Of a DNA stretch of 64,000 nucleotides, positions 1 through 52,650 are shown piece after piece. The translations under genes and the position numbers were made by a program. Numbering within the stretch: position 1 is the stretch's first letter; each line of letters starts with the position of its first letter. The notes beneath the pieces are model-generated. The model saw only the letters and a list, made by a program, of their open reading frames with translations, ran no database searches and was not told where the DNA came from. Source of the stretch: Henricia sp. BOLD:AAB3569 (Eukaryota; Echinodermata; Asteroidea; Spinulosida; Echinasteridae); contig JBBELK010000402.1 in the NCBI GenBank assembly GCA_037783545.1, positions 496,001-560,000 on the forward strand, read 5' to 3'.

Positions 1-65
1 AGGCAATTTATGGCAAGGTGCCTTGTCCAAGGACACACACACACACTAGGGGCATTCGAGATGCT

Positions 66-300
66 GACATCTTGTGTTACATTTTAGGCCGTCCCAGTTA
101 CGAGCGTATATTGGAAATTTGTACACAGGGTTTTTAGAAAGGCATGTTAACACACTATTTGTAACCTTTTTGTGCCTAAGTTATCTCTTCAGAACAACTG
201 AAACTTATTTCTTTTATTTTGAGACCAGACAAAGGTATTTTCTGGAAAATATTGTCTGGGTTGCCAAAAATACCCCCTTTACCATGGAAAGACTCATGTA
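66..300 (+). repeat. Half of a palindromic repeat family (copy 1)
   Basis: This is the right arm of a dispersed inverted-repeat element. The hallmark order is GTTACGAGCGTATATTGG, then TTTGTACACAGGG, then a TTTTATTTTGAGACCAG block, and finally the terminal CTTTACCATGGAAAGACTCA. The same arm recurs at 14599-14656 (fragment), 44448-44691, 53794-54828 (both arms) and 59785-60040. Only one arm is visible here. No coding capacity is seen, and the short open frame across it is chance. Confidence 0.75.
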
Positions 301-401
301 CTCATTTATACTGAGCATTGAAAGAAATGGGAATTTTCTTCAGAAGCAAAATTTGAAAGTTCCTTTTTGAAAATAAGGTGGCATCAAAATTAATCGAAAT
401 A

Positions 402-890
402 TTAAGCCTAGCGTACATCGACATTGCAACTGGAAGCAACTAGTGGCAACTGGCAACTGGTGTTTTCGGCAACTAGAAGCATCTCGGGGCAACTGGGGGC
501 AACTGGGAGCAACTGATCAGTTGCCCAAAAAGGTTGATGTACACGCACTTGCAACTACTGGCAACCATGGCAACTGGAAAAATCCCAGTTGCCGCGAGTT
601 GCTCATGTTCTACTTTCTGGCAACAGTTGCCGTCAGTTGCGTCGATTTACGTGTACTTGCAGCTAGTTGCTGTCTGAATGTGTACACGCACATCGACAGC
701 AACTGCAAGCAACAGTTGCTTCCAGTTGCAAGGTCAATGTACTGTAGGCTTTACCGAGTTGCCGTGTTCCCAGTTGCCGATACTTGTGCAACTGATCAAT
801 TGCTGTTGATGTGCGCGCTACGCACACATTGACAGCAACTGATCAGTTGAGTTGCTTCCAGTTGCAATGTCGATGAACGCTAGGCATTAA
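402..890. mobile_element. GTTGC-rich MITE flanked by TTAA, copy 1
   Basis: This is a non-coding element of about 480 bp built from dense GCAACTG/CAGTTGC strings. Its terminal inverted repeats begin GCCTAGCGTACATCGAC and end with the reverse complement. TTAA lies outside both ends (402-405 and 887-890). Related copies are at 51927-52437 and 63089-63581. A TTAA target is typical of piggyBac-type transposition, but the termini do not show the usual piggyBac CCC start, so the superfamily is open. The open frame across it is a by-product of the repeats. Confidence 0.8.
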
Positions 891-1473
891 GGTGAAATGT
901 TCTTCAAACACTGTACTTCGGTATGGCATAGTCTTTTGTTGCCATGAGTAAAACTAGTTCACCAGATGGTCAATAATGGAGAATTCTTAAATTGCATATT
1001 TTTCTACTGCTTGGTATAATTACCCTGTATGTTGGGACAGCTCTGTGTGTACGATCCACCTGGAGTATATTCACATACTCTTCACCTAAAGTCTGGTAAC
1101 CTGCACCACAAAGAAAAAAAAAATTAGTGATGTGACAGGCACCTGCCTACTTGAGAAGCAATCTTATGCCCAATAATTTGGCTTTGTCTTAAATTACATA
1201 CGAGTCTATAGAAAGTGATGAGGCAAAAATTTCAGAGTCATCAAAAATTACACCAAAGTTGTATTTTGAAGTTTGTGTTGTTTATAATTTTAGAGTTCTA
1301 CGAGTTAAACAGGAAAAACTAGACATTACCTGCAACCGTAGTGAGGCCAAAATACAACATTTCTCCCACAACATCAAGCTCTTTCCTCCATTTTGCCCAA
1401 ACTCTTGCACCTGTAAAAAGTGGAATTTGGAAATGCAAAATCTCATGACCTCATCAAGATACGGAGACTTGTG
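891..1473. other. Unassigned upstream DNA
   Basis: I see no gene, RNA or clear repeat here. The sequence is AT-rich, and its short open frames on both strands overlap one another without recognisable protein similarity. Confidence 0.5.
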
Positions 1474-3597
1474 ATGCACCAGGGAGATGCTCTCCCAGCT
1501 GAGCTACATATGAGGCACAGTGGTATACTCCCTCAGGTTTGACCCAAGTTCTCTGACACACTGGGCAGATGCTCTACCAGCTGAGCTTTGAGGCACAATG
1601 GTATTCTCCCCCAGGTTTTCACCGGGCAGATACTCTACCAGCTGAGCTATGAGGCACAGCAGTATGCTCCCTCAGGTTTTCCCCAAGACCTCTGACACGC
1701 TGGGCAGATGCTCTACCAGCTGAGCTATGAGGCACAGTGGTATACTCCCTCAAGTTTTCCCTAAGACCTCTGACACAATGGGCAGATGCTCTACCAGCTG
1801 AGCTAAAAGGCATAGTGGTATACTCCCCAGGTTTCCCCAAGACCCTGACACACTGGGCAGATGCTCTACAAGCTGAGCTATGAGGCACAGCAGTATGCTC
1901 CCTCAGGTTTTCCCCAAGACATCTGACACACCAGGAAGATGCTCTACCAGCTGAGCTATGAGGCAGTGGTATACTCCCCCAGGTTTCCCCAAAACCTCTG
2001 TCACACCAGGCAGATGCTCTACCAGCTGAGCTATGAGGCACAGTGGTATACTCCCTCAGGTTCCCCAAGACCTCTGACACACCAGGCAGATACTCTACCA
2101 GTTGAGCTATGAGGCACAGTGGTATAATACTCCCTCAGGTTTTCCCCAAGACCTCTGACATACTGGGCAGATGCTCTACCAGTTGAGCTATAAGGCACAG
2201 TGGTATACCCCCTCAGGTTTCCCCAAGACCTCTGACACACCGGGCAGATGCTCTACCAGCTGAGCTATGAGGCACAGTGGTATACTCCCTGGGGTTTCCC
2301 CAAGACCTCTGACACACCGGGCAGATGCTCTACCAGCTGAGCTATGAGGCACAGCAGTATGCTCCCTCAGGTTTTTCCCAAGACCTCTGACACACTGGGC
2401 AGAAGCTCTACCAGCTGAGCTATGAGGCACAGTGGTATACACCCTCAGGTTTCCCCCCAAGACCTCAGACACACCGGGCAGATGCTCTACCAGCTGAGCT
2501 ATGAGGCACAGCAGTATGCTCCCTCAGGTTTTTTCCCAAGACCTCTGACACGCTGGGCAGATGCTCTACCAGCTGAGCTATGAGGCACAGTGGTATTCTC
2601 CCTGGGGTTTCCCCAAGACCTCTGACACACCGGGCAGATGCTCTACCAGCTGAGCTATGAGGCACAGCAGTATGCTCCCTCAGGTTTTTTCCCAAGACCT
2701 CTGACACGCTGGGCAGATGCTCTACCAGCTGAGCTATGAGACTCAGTGGTATACTCCCTGGGGTTTCTCCAAGACCTCTGACACACCGGGCAGATGCTCT
2801 ACCAGCTGAGCTATGAGGCACAGCAGTATGCTCCCTCAGGTTTTCCCCAAGACCTCTGACACGCTGGGCAGATGCTCTACCAGCTGAGCTATGAGGCACA
2901 GTGGTATACTCCCTCGGGTTTCCCCAAGACCTCTAACACACCGGGCAGATGCACTACCAGCTGAGCTAGTATGAGGCACAGTGGTATACTCCCTCAGGTT
3001 TTCCCCATGAACTCTAACATGCCGGGCAGATGCTCTACCAGCTGAGCTGTGAGGCACAGCAGTATGCTCCCTCAGGTTTTCCCCAAGACCTCTGACATGC
3101 TGGGCAGATGCTCTACCAGCTGAGCTATGAGGCACAGTGGTATACACCCTCAGGTTTCCCCCCAAGACCTCAGACACACCGGGCAGATGCTCTACCAGCT
3201 GAGCTATGAGGCACAGCAGTATGCTCCCTCAGGTTTTTCCCCAAGACCTCTGACACGCTGGGCAGATGCTCTACCAGCTGAGCTATGAGACTCAGTGGTA
3301 TACTCCCTGGGGTTTCCCCAAGACCTCTGACACGCTGGGCAGATGCTCTACCAGCTGACCTATGAGGCACAGTGGTATACTCCCTCGGGTTTCCCCAAGA
3401 CCTCTGACACACCGGGCAGATGCACTACCAGCTGAGCTATGAGGCAGTGGTATACTCCCTCAGGTTTTCCCCATGAACTCTAACATTCCAGGCAGATGCT
3501 CTACCAGCTGAGCTGTGAGGCACAATGGTCTACTCCCCCAGGTTTCCCCAAAGACCTGTGACACAATGGGCAGATGCTCTACCAGCTGAGTTCTTTG
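1474..3597 (-). repeat. Tandem array of about 28 tRNA-like 78-80 bp units
   Basis: About 28 head-to-tail copies of a 78-80 bp unit. On the minus strand each unit carries TAGCTCAGCTGGTAGAGCA, a good RNA polymerase III A box of tRNA type. The part of a tRNA that would hold the B box (GGTTCAAATCC) is missing. It is replaced by the start of the next unit (AACCTGAGGGAGTATACCAC). Complete relatives with a B box occur at 37612-37694 and 52515-52650, so the array appears to be an amplified, 3'-truncated tRNA-derived SINE. Unit variants (TGGTATACTCCCTGGGG versus CAGTATGCTCCCTCAGG) alternate between about 2280 and 3330, giving a dimeric higher-order pattern. All long minus-strand frames here are satellite translations. 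Confidence 0.9.
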
Positions 3598-3748
3598 GCA
3601 CAATGTTAGGTTCCATTCATTTGTTCTTCATTCTTTTCATCCCTGATAATAAAAGTCCTGATGATAAAAGTCCCAACCAGGACCTTAAGAACCTCTTAAT
3701 CTAACAAAGTTTAACAGCGTAGTTAATACGCAGTTGGGCTGTTGGGTG
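3598..3748. other. Unassigned spacer
   Basis: A short stretch between the satellite and the foldback element. No feature is recognised. Confidence 0.4.
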
Positions 3749-4516
3749 TTTGTTGTCTACTTTTAGAAGGCTAAAAGCGTTTTTTTTTACGTTTATACAT
3801 ATTGGGACATTATCATTCTCTAGTAACACTTTTAGCCCCATACCAATTTAACCCCATTCGCTACCTTACATTTTGCTGCACGCGGCAAGATGGCCGCCGT
3901 ACCCCAAACTATAGTTCACCATACAGTCAAAATTAAACATTGAAAAACTTATCATGGAATTACCTGGAATCTTCAGAATGTTGTACCGTGGTCCGTTTTA
4001 CCCGATGATTCTTCTAAACAGAAAAAAACTAGTCCAACGTAATTTTTCTTGACATTTTCGAGCACTCTCGGGAGAAGAGCGACATTTACAGACAAGCAAA
4101 TCATGTTCCAGATCATTGTACTGCTAGTGACGTCATACAATGAGATGACCACAAGAGGGCGGGCTATCTGGGCCCTGACTGATTATCTCTACACACGTGG
4201 TAAATGTCGCTCTTCTCCCGAGAGTGCTTGAAAATGTCAAGAAAAATTACGTTGGACTAGTTTTTTTCTGTTTAGAAGAATCATCGGGTAAAACAGACCA
4301 CGGTACAACATTCTGAATATTCCAGGTAATTCCATGATAAGTTTTTCAATGTTTAATTTTGACTGTATGGTGAACTATAGTTTAGGGTACGGCGGCCATC
4401 TTGCCGCGTGCAGCAAAATGTAAGATAGCGAATGGGGTTAAATTGGTATGGGGCTAAAAGTGCTACTAGAAAATGATAACGTCCCAATATAAACGTTAAA
4501 AAAAAATTTGTTGTCT
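3749..4516. mobile_element. Foldback element with arms of about 310 bp
   Basis: Two arms (about 3781-4093 and 4197-4506) are near-perfect reverse complements around a loop of about 100 bp. Landmarks in both arms are TTAACCCCATTCGCTA/TAGCGAATGGGGTTAA and CAAGATGGCCGCC/GGCGGCCATCTTG. The innermost arms match through GAGCACTCTCGGGAGAAGAGCGACATTTA. TTTGTTGTCT occurs just outside both ends (3749-3758 and 4507-4516) and could be a target-site duplication. CAAGATGGC resembles a YY1 site. No transposase frame is present, and the 60 aa and 91 aa frames are incidental. Confidence 0.85.
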
Positions 4517-4830
4517 TACCTGCAAATGACTGACAAATGTCTGCCAATGAATTACGAAGAAAGTCCACATAAAACTGGTCCTTCTGATTGCTACGAATTA
4601 CCTCGGCTTGACTGGATGGTTGTAACATGGTGATGGTTTTAGCCTCTTCCGTGTTAATTCAGGCTAAATGCAGACGCTCCGAACCTGTAAGCCATACATG
4701 TATTTGTAATTTTTGGCACGATATACCAATTTGATCAGAAGGCAAGAATTAAGAAGCTGATCATAAATATTTCTTCCTTAAGATTACGTATCAAGCGTCC
4801 GATATTCATGTCAGGGTGATATCTGAATTG

Positions 4831-4920
4831 AACACCCCCCCCCCCCCCCCCCACCCCCCCCCCCCCCCCCCCCCCCCCCCCGCCACCACCCCCTCCCCCG
4901 CTCCATCCCCCAACCCCCCG
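4831..4920. repeat. Poly-C / C-rich simple repeat
   Basis: Roughly 50 nearly uninterrupted C residues are followed by a C-rich tail. The minus strand is therefore a G-run able to form G-quadruplexes. It lies about 650 bp upstream of the candidate first OPA1 exon. The Pro-rich and Gly-rich open frames here are artefacts of the repeat. Confidence 0.9.
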
Positions 4921-5570
4921 CACGGCTGGTCGCACTGGATTCTGGAATTTGTTGAAAGCCCGTTTGAAACGACACAATTTGGTCAAATGCAATCTTTATG
5001 AAATGCAGGAACAAACCATGGAGGTAGGAAAAGAGCAAACCATTAATATCGTTAAAGTCCTAGCAACGTAAAATTAGATTATCGTTGACAACGTTGGGCA
5101 CAGAAACTTTGCACACACAGGGCGCAGACATCTTGAATTACGAACGAGGCTGGTAAAAAATCATTAATTTCAACATTAAACAAAGATTTTTAAATTTGAT
5201 AGAAAAGGCAAAAACTGATTGCTATCTCGGTATATTTTATCAATGTTTTAGTTCCACAGTATGTGTGGATTTTCTCATTTTAACGTTGAGCTAAAAAGAA
5301 ATTTTCTGTAAAAAATGGTCTGTTACCTTGCTCGGACAAGACCTGTGGAGATGAGGAAATTAACGTTGTTGAGGAGTGATAACCTGGGAACACGACCGGA
5401 CGCACCTTCGAATCCGAGACTGGAATTTTCATCATCGTGAACTGAAAACATGATTTGTTTCGGCAGAAATGTTCCTTTTAGACATAATAATTTGTGAAGT
5501 TGAGAGCTAAACCAAACCGTATTTTGACTGACGTTTTGCTCTTGTTGAGACTGTTCGCTGGCAGATAATT
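4921..5570 (+). promoter_or_regulatory. Presumed OPA1 promoter / 5' leader region
   Basis: This stretch lies directly upstream of the candidate OPA1 start codon and contains no recognisable repeat over most of its length. I see no convincing TATA box or initiator. The label rests only on position, so the transcription start is not defined. Confidence 0.25.
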
Positions 5571-46413
<40,843 letters not shown>

Positions 46414-46867
46414 GTAAGTACCCTTTCACTTCTCTGAAATTTAAAATTCAAAGCCTGATGCACGCTGCAGTACAACACGCGTAGTTTGATGCAAACTCGA
46501 CAGCGTGCATCACGCAATGCACTCGTAACAGAAAGAAACGGTCTCATAATCAGACGGAAAATTGCGCTTTCTGTAAGAATGTAAGTTGTCGTACCTCAGC
46601 TTAAAATTCCATGTCTACTTGTACCTCAAATGATGTGTTAAGTGTATCTGTGGCCATTTTTAGGGTGAAAACTGTTATGTTTGTTTGGCGTGTGTGGGAC
46701 GGGAATTAAAGGAAGGGAAAAACACTTCTTTGAAGTTATCAACGAATTTAATCTAAAATATTACCGATGTATTGCCCGGTGCATAAACCCTCTTGAGAAT
46801 CAGAGAATCTTGTTTTAAACGTCGGCAACACAATTAATTTTAATGATAAACTTTGAACTAATAATAA

Positions 46868-47195
46868 TGATAGTAATGGTGGATTCTTATATAGCGCTCA
46901 TGTCCACCCTGCTGGGTGCTCCTGGCGCTGTTGCCATTATTACTGCTGCCATCAGGAAATCACCAGAACCATTTTGCTATAACTATGTGGCTGCTGGCCA
47001 GGCGCTCAACCCTATCAGCAGTTAGATTGTGGCATTCCCCTTAACAGCTTCCCAAATATCGCTTGGGTTAACGAGGCAACTGGGATTAAGCGCCTTGCCA
47101 ACAGAGACGCAGACACTTTGGTCATAGTGGGGGCTTGAGCCCACAACCTCTGATTGGGAGTCCAGCTTCATACCCACTAGACCACACTCGCTAGA
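46868..47195 (-). repeat. tRNA-derived SINE (minus strand)
   Basis: Same family as 45625-45920, reversed: the body strings CCGCTGCCATCAGGAAATCA-type and CAACTGGGATTAAGCGCCTT run to the head with GAGCCCACAACC (B box complement) and ATACCCACTAGACCACAC (A box complement). Confidence 0.8.
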
Positions 47196-48454
47196 CCAAC
47201 TATGTGCTGTGCCATATTTGAAATGAGGGATGATGACGTCAACCATGCAATGATTGCATGGATGACGTCAAGATTGATGCCTTGTTTCCCGACTCCCATA
47301 CGCCGTGAAGTACGTAAAAATCTGTTGTGTCCTGACTCGCGCCCTCTCAAGTTCGAGCGCCGAACTGCAAAAGATGGCGACTTACATGAAGCGTACAGAT
47401 TTAGGCAACCCTTTGCAAGTGTTGTCCCTTCCTTTAATGGAAATGCGGTAACTGCTAAACTGCTTGGACCCTAAATATAGGCAGTCACATCCCCATGTTA
47501 AAAAAAGCGATATTTAGGGTCCCAATTATTCAGACTGCCTACATGGTAGCATCCTTTTTTTGTTGTAATTTTTACATAATAGGCTTATATCATGTTTTGT
47601 TTTGTAACTGCGTGTGTGTAGAAACTTGCATCTGTGCGTGTTCGAGGCTTCGTACATTCACTTCACGAAACCCGTACTATGTCGTCGAAAGGAATTTGTG
47701 AACACACTCTGTGTAATTTAGCTTGCGCATGTACTGTTATATGCTTCTTGCTGCAGACCAATTAGTACTCAGCATTTTTATCATGTGATTCCTGTTTATA
47801 CATTGTAGCTGTATACCATTGTCTATTAGTGGCTGACGCCATTCTTGCATAATGCTCTGATGAGTGCTTTAGCTTGTCTTTGTCGTTACTTAATTCTCTT
47901 TTCCACATTTAAATTTATTTTCTAAACTTGTATGAGGGTGGTCAGTTAATGAATTTGGTACAAATTAACAAGAAATTCTACCTTTTTGACATAGACAACC
48001 GAAGTGTGACGTGAGTTGACATGATAATTGGCTCTAAACATCATGGCCATCGAAAAAAGTACCATTGCAAAAGCACAGGGACACGGTTCAGTGATTTTTA
48101 GTTTAGAGCCAATTGCCTAGGCAACTAACAAAAAATGACGTATTTACTTTGGCAGTCTATTACGTATTCACTTTAGCAGTCTATTACCCATGTGCCAAAG
48201 ATTGCAATGACTTGTGCCATACCAAAAACTCCAAAACAGATTTTTGTCTGTTACAACCTAATAAGTTAGTTTAAAGGACATGTTTTCTTATGTAAATGAT
48301 ATGACAAAAGATCTAAAAAGTGTCTATTTGTACATGACACACAGTGACAATGTCATCGTCCCCATACTTTGTAAATCCTTTTTCCCCCTACATTTTGAAC
48401 CATATTTTGTTCATCAGGTATCAGTTCTGCAGGCATTTTTTAAATATATCATTC

Positions 48455-48845
48455 ATGGGGTGTTATGGCCGAACGGTCTGCGTTGAACTCAAGTTCCTGT
48501 ACGAACCAGTACTAGAATGTGGGTTCGATGCCGGGCCGTGACACGTTGTGGCACTTGTGCTCTTGAGCAAGGCACTTAATCACACTTGTTCCGTCCTTCG
48601 GAAGGAATGTAAAGCCGTTGGTCCAGTGTGTTAGGTTTCGGTAACGCACTTTAAAGATCCCAGAGCATTCTTTCGTGAAGAGCAAGGAGAGGGATTCTCC
48701 GGTGTCTCTGGCCGTTTCTAATTCAACTTAGAAGTTGATAGTTATTCGAATATCTATGTTAATTGATCCCATTCCTGTAATTGGCGGTCCTTCCGCTGTT
48801 GGATGTGGTGAATAAATAAATAAATAAATAAAACTAAATAAATAA
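48455..48845 (+). repeat. tRNA-Leu-derived SINE with A-rich microsatellite tail
   Basis: Head GTTATGGCCGAACGGTCTG (A box) and GTGGGTTCGATGCCGGG (B box). The body has GCAAGGCACTTAATCACACT, TAAAGCCGTTGGTCCAGTG and GTTTCGGTAACGCACTTTA. An (AAAT)n run follows at about 48813-48845. Same family as 25180-25515. Confidence 0.85.
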
Positions 48846-50146
48846 AATTTCCCTGGACCGGAATAAAAAATGAAATATTTTAAGTTGATTTTATCAGACG
48901 TTATCTGAACTAGCAGACGTTATCTGAGTTAGCCTAACTTTTTCAAGTTCAGATATCTTTCTCAATCTTCGCCATCCTTTGTAATACTTCAGTAATTCAG
49001 GCTGTGGTATAGTTTAAGTGTCTGGTTGTCATTCTGAATACATAATTTCCATTCGAACTTGCACTGTTTGCTGTATTTTGTATATAGACCAATTCGGTAA
49101 CTAGTGACGTCCAGTGCATGGACTGTGTGTTTTGTGGTGGTGGTGTTAAATCGAACAGCGCACATCCGTGATGCATGCAATGCGCCCGTTCGTGAAACGT
49201 TACAATACACGCACCAATGACAGTGGCCCTCCGCGTCTGAACGCACATGTACGGTATGCTAAAACATCGGAAAGATTTATCAAATACATGTTTGTCAGTT
49301 TTGTAATAAATACTTTTCCGTGAATGATCGTAGCAATTTTCATTTTTGACATCTTAACCCCAGACTTGAATAGTACGTGTCGTAGTTTCTTTAGGTAAAA
49401 TATCACCAGGTCACTGTGCATCGATTAGGGCAATTTGTTGGTCAAATAACTTCTCATTGGGGAGAAAATTAGGAATTTTTGTAGTTCTATGGAGAGGAAA
49501 TTTCATTGTTATTTATCAAATTGGTAGACGAAAGCAAAAAATGAACTTTTCAAAATGAAATCACAGAAGTGGGTCGCAGGACAATGTGTACTTTTTTCGG
49601 GGTCAAAAATCGGGTCGAGTTTCATTTTTAACAACGGAAAAACAAAATTGTTGGCAAATCACGAGACTTTGAAAAACATGGAATGGACAGGTATTTTTGG
49701 TCGGTTTCTTTTGGTTGAACACTTTGCAAATAGTTTCCTAAACATTTCAGGTGTTTTGGCTATAGAAACATTCACAAATTAATCCGTTGATGTAAGGCGG
49801 TTTTAATGTTTTTGAAAAAGAAATACACATAACGGTGCCAAACTACAAAATACAATTGCCATTTAGTCCTGTTATTGATGAGGAGAGAACTTAAATTTGC
49901 TCGCTAAATAATGTGCACTTTTGCACAATTTACTTTTATAAATCTTTTCCTTAAAGATATATAGTGCATGCATTTTGGGTGTGGCACCGCGAAAAAAACA
50001 GTTTTTTTAATTGATTATTTTCTAGAAACATAAAAGTTATTCACTTTCAAATGAGACATCAACGGAAAAAAATCGTCCGATGTTTAGTTATCGAACAATT
50101 ACTGTCAATATTTTGAATTATTTCGGTCCTGAAAAATAATGAAAGG

Positions 50147-50357
50147 CATAGATTTCCCCAAGTCTGCCCTGTGTTTGGTCTGCAGCGCCCAGTGCACAGC
50201 ACGCCCTCCATACCGGTGGCCTGTCCAATCTTGTTTCTTCTGTCTCAGAAAGTCTTCCGAGACAGAAGAAACGAGATTTGACAGACCACTAGTCAAGAGG
50301 TTGCGTTACATGCTGCGGATAACAGACCAAATACCAAGTCGGACTTGGGCAAGTCTA
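50147..50357. repeat. Imperfect foldback element
   Basis: The innermost arms TCTTGTTTCTTCTGTCTC and GAGACAGAAGAAACGAGA are nearly perfect. Further out, TTTCCCCAAGTCTG and GACTTGGGCAAGTCTAT pair more loosely. No gene. Confidence 0.75.
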
Positions 50358-50445
50358 TAGACAAGGCGCAATAACGGCTTTGCAAAACGGCATTTTTCAC
50401 AAAGTTCAAAGTATGATGGTTTTTTCATTAAAATAAAGTAAATGC

Positions 50446-50511
50446 TTTAAATCACACAGGGGGATAAAACTATTTGTAACAGTTTACCAATCATGTATAC
50501 TATCTCTAAAT
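50446..50511 (-). repeat. Tip of a TTCGCCC-type MITE
   Basis: AATCACACAGGGGGATAAAA to ACCAATCATGTATACTATCT matches the left end of the copies at 13998 and 25705, reversed. The rest is absent. Confidence 0.8.
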
Positions 50512-51591
50512 TAGGGGTATTTTAAAATAACGTTAAATATCTGTCAACGAGAATTTTTAAATTTTAAGTAACTTTAAATAACCATATCTCTACAGATTTT
50601 AAACCAATTTACACCAAATCTTCTGAGAAGTTGCAATTTTTTGTGTATTTTTCATCAGGGTCATCATTTATATTTAGATATATATCAAAGTGACAAATCA
50701 GCAAAACAATGCATGGTTGATGCGAAAAGTGTTGCGCATGGGACATATACATTTATTTCCAAAACGAAATTTCGAGAAAGAAATTTGTGGGTGCACATAA
50801 GCTTGGCAAAGCCTGACATACAAGATATTTAAATTAAAAAAAATTGTGAAATAACCGACAGTTATTGCTAAACAGCCTGTTAAAGGGCATGAACTTGAAA
50901 TTTCACCGAAGTAAACTATGCCCTAATATATTGGACCTTTAACACAGACCCTGAACAATGCATCTGACATAATAGGCTTAGCTGTAGCTTTAATATAATC
51001 CAGCAATCATATTTTCATGGAATTATTTCATGGAATGTTGACATTTAACAAGAATCTCAACTATTCATTGCCAACTCTAAATTTCGTTTTAAAGTCCTAG
51101 AATTTGGTTTATCAAGCCTGTTGATTTCTCTGTATGTGGCAAATGAGTTAACTAGCAACATGCATTGATCAAATTGTTTATTAATGAAGTCTTTTTGTAG
51201 GTCTTGCTTGGAAAATGATTGCCCATATTTATATCGTATTTTCTGATTTTGTAGTCCACAGGGACCACTTAGGGCTTAGAAAGATTTGATTTTTGGCCAA
51301 TGCCAAAAATAGTGAACTACCCAGCATAGACCAAGAGTTTTGTTTTGTTTTTCAAGCAAACTGTGAAAAATCCATGCATCTTTGTTGTCATTAGAATCAC
51401 TGTTCTGAGACCTGAAATCTATTTAAATTATCTATTGGGGCAAGCCGGGCAAGGGTTTAGGTCGTATCTTAAGTGACTGTGGGAGGGGTGGTTATCTCAT
51501 TGAAGGGTTTATCCCTCTGTAGGGCTTGCTAAGCTCACGTGATAGCCAATCCCAATCAGTAAGGAACAACTGCAATACCGTGATTCAAGTT

Positions 51592-51664
51592 GGCTTCATA
51601 GCTCAATTGATAGGGCATCTGCACGTTGAGCAGAAAGTCTACGGTTCGAATCCTTGTGGAGCCA
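51592..51664 (+). tRNA. tRNA-like sequence (Asn-GUU-like, likely a pseudogene or SINE head)
   Basis: 73 nt. The acceptor strands GGCTTCA/TGGAGCC pair fully with one G-U. The D arm is GCTC/GGGC and the anticodon stem TCTGC/GCAGA. B box GGTTCGAATCC is present. The anticodon loop ACGTTGA puts C at position 33 instead of U, and one T-stem pair fails, so activity as a tRNA is doubtful. Confidence 0.45.
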
Positions 51665-51739
51665 AGTTTCTTTTCACTACATCCAGATTTCCCAAACTCA
51701 AGGACATTTGTATTAAATTATATGTTGTTACGTGAACTT

Positions 51740-51893
51740 CAGTTGCTCGCGTGCATCTGATCACTTGCGCGCACATCGACAGCAACTGCAAGTACAGTTG
51801 CTTTCAGTTGCAAGGGCAATGCACTCTGCGCTTTATCGAGTTGCTGTGTCGATGTGCGCACTCTGGAAATGTAGATATAGCTGAATGCTTCTC
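51740..51893. repeat. Partial duplicate of the GTTGC-rich MITE
   Basis: Nearly identical to 52165-52320 inside the neighbouring full copy (for example GCTCGCGTGCATCTGATCAC and CACTCTGCGCTTTATCGAG). A local duplication or a second truncated insertion. Confidence 0.8.
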
Positions 51894-51926
51894 AGTTAGT
51901 CACTCTATGGTACACATGACTGAGCC

Positions 51927-52437
51927 TTAAGCCTAGCGTACATCGACCTTGCAACTGGAAGCATCTAGTGGCAACTGGTGTTTCCGGCAACTGGGAGCAA
52001 CTGATCAGTTGCTTAAAAAAGTCCATGTACGCGCAGGTCGATGTACCGGCAACTGAAAAAATCCCAGTTGCCGCGAGTTGCTCATGTTCCACTTTCTGGC
52101 AACTAGTTGTACCCAGTTGCGGTCAGTTGCGTCGATGTACGCGTACTTGCAACTAGTTGCTGCCAGTTGCTCGCGTGCATCTGATCACTTGCGCGCACAT
52201 CGACAGCAACTGCAAGTACAGTTGCTTTCAGTTGCAAGGGCAATGCACTCTGCGCTTTATCGAGTTGCTGTGTCGATGTGCGCGCTCTGGAAATGTAGAT
52301 ATAGCTGAATGCTCCCAGTTGCCGCTAGTTGCGGAACTAATCAGTTTCTGTCGATGTGCGCGCTACGCATACATCGACAGCAACTGATCATCAGTTGAGT
52401 TGCTTCCAGTTGCAATGTCGATGTATGCTAGGCTTAA
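51927..52437. mobile_element. GTTGC-rich MITE flanked by TTAA, copy 2
   Basis: TTAA at 51927-51930 and 52434-52437. The inverted ends GCCTAGCGTACATCGAC and GTCGATGTATGCTAGGC are present. The interior alternates GCAACTG and CAGTTGC. Same family as 402-890. Confidence 0.88.
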
Positions 52438-52514
52438 GGAAACTTTGCTCAAATTAGAATCGGCAGTCGGGACTACATGTATATAAAGGCAGTTTTAAAC
52501 GTTTACTTTGTTAA

Positions 52515-52650
52515 ATAAAATTGGGTTCACGAGGAAAACCTGAGGGAGAATACCGGTACCACTTCGCCTCATACATGTAGCTTAGCTGGTAAAGCATCTG
52601 CGGTGTGTCAGATCAGATGTCCCGGGTTCAAATCCCAATGAGTACCATAC
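52515..52650 (+). repeat. Complete tRNA-like SINE related to the tandem array
   Basis: Leader AACCTGAGGGAGAATACCGG, A box TAGCTTAGCTGGTAAAGCA, then TCCCGGGTTCAAATCCCAA (B box). It matches the array unit at 1474-3597 up to the B box, which the array units lack. A likely progenitor-type copy. Confidence 0.75.

Noticed and set aside
443..832. 129-codon plus-strand frame
   Set aside because: It lies wholly within a GTTGC-rich MITE and is not conserved in the other copies.
1619..3412. Several long minus-strand frames with HSSAGRASA-type repeats
   Set aside because: They are translations of the tRNA-like satellite, as the repeated TAGCTCAGCTGGTAGAG shows; units shift frame freely.
50248..50293. 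Possible last OPA1 exon: acceptor CTGTCTCAG followed by an in-phase 14-codon frame starting with Lys
   Set aside because: It lies in the centre of an imperfect foldback element (50147-50357), and only four scattered residues agree with the human C-terminus.
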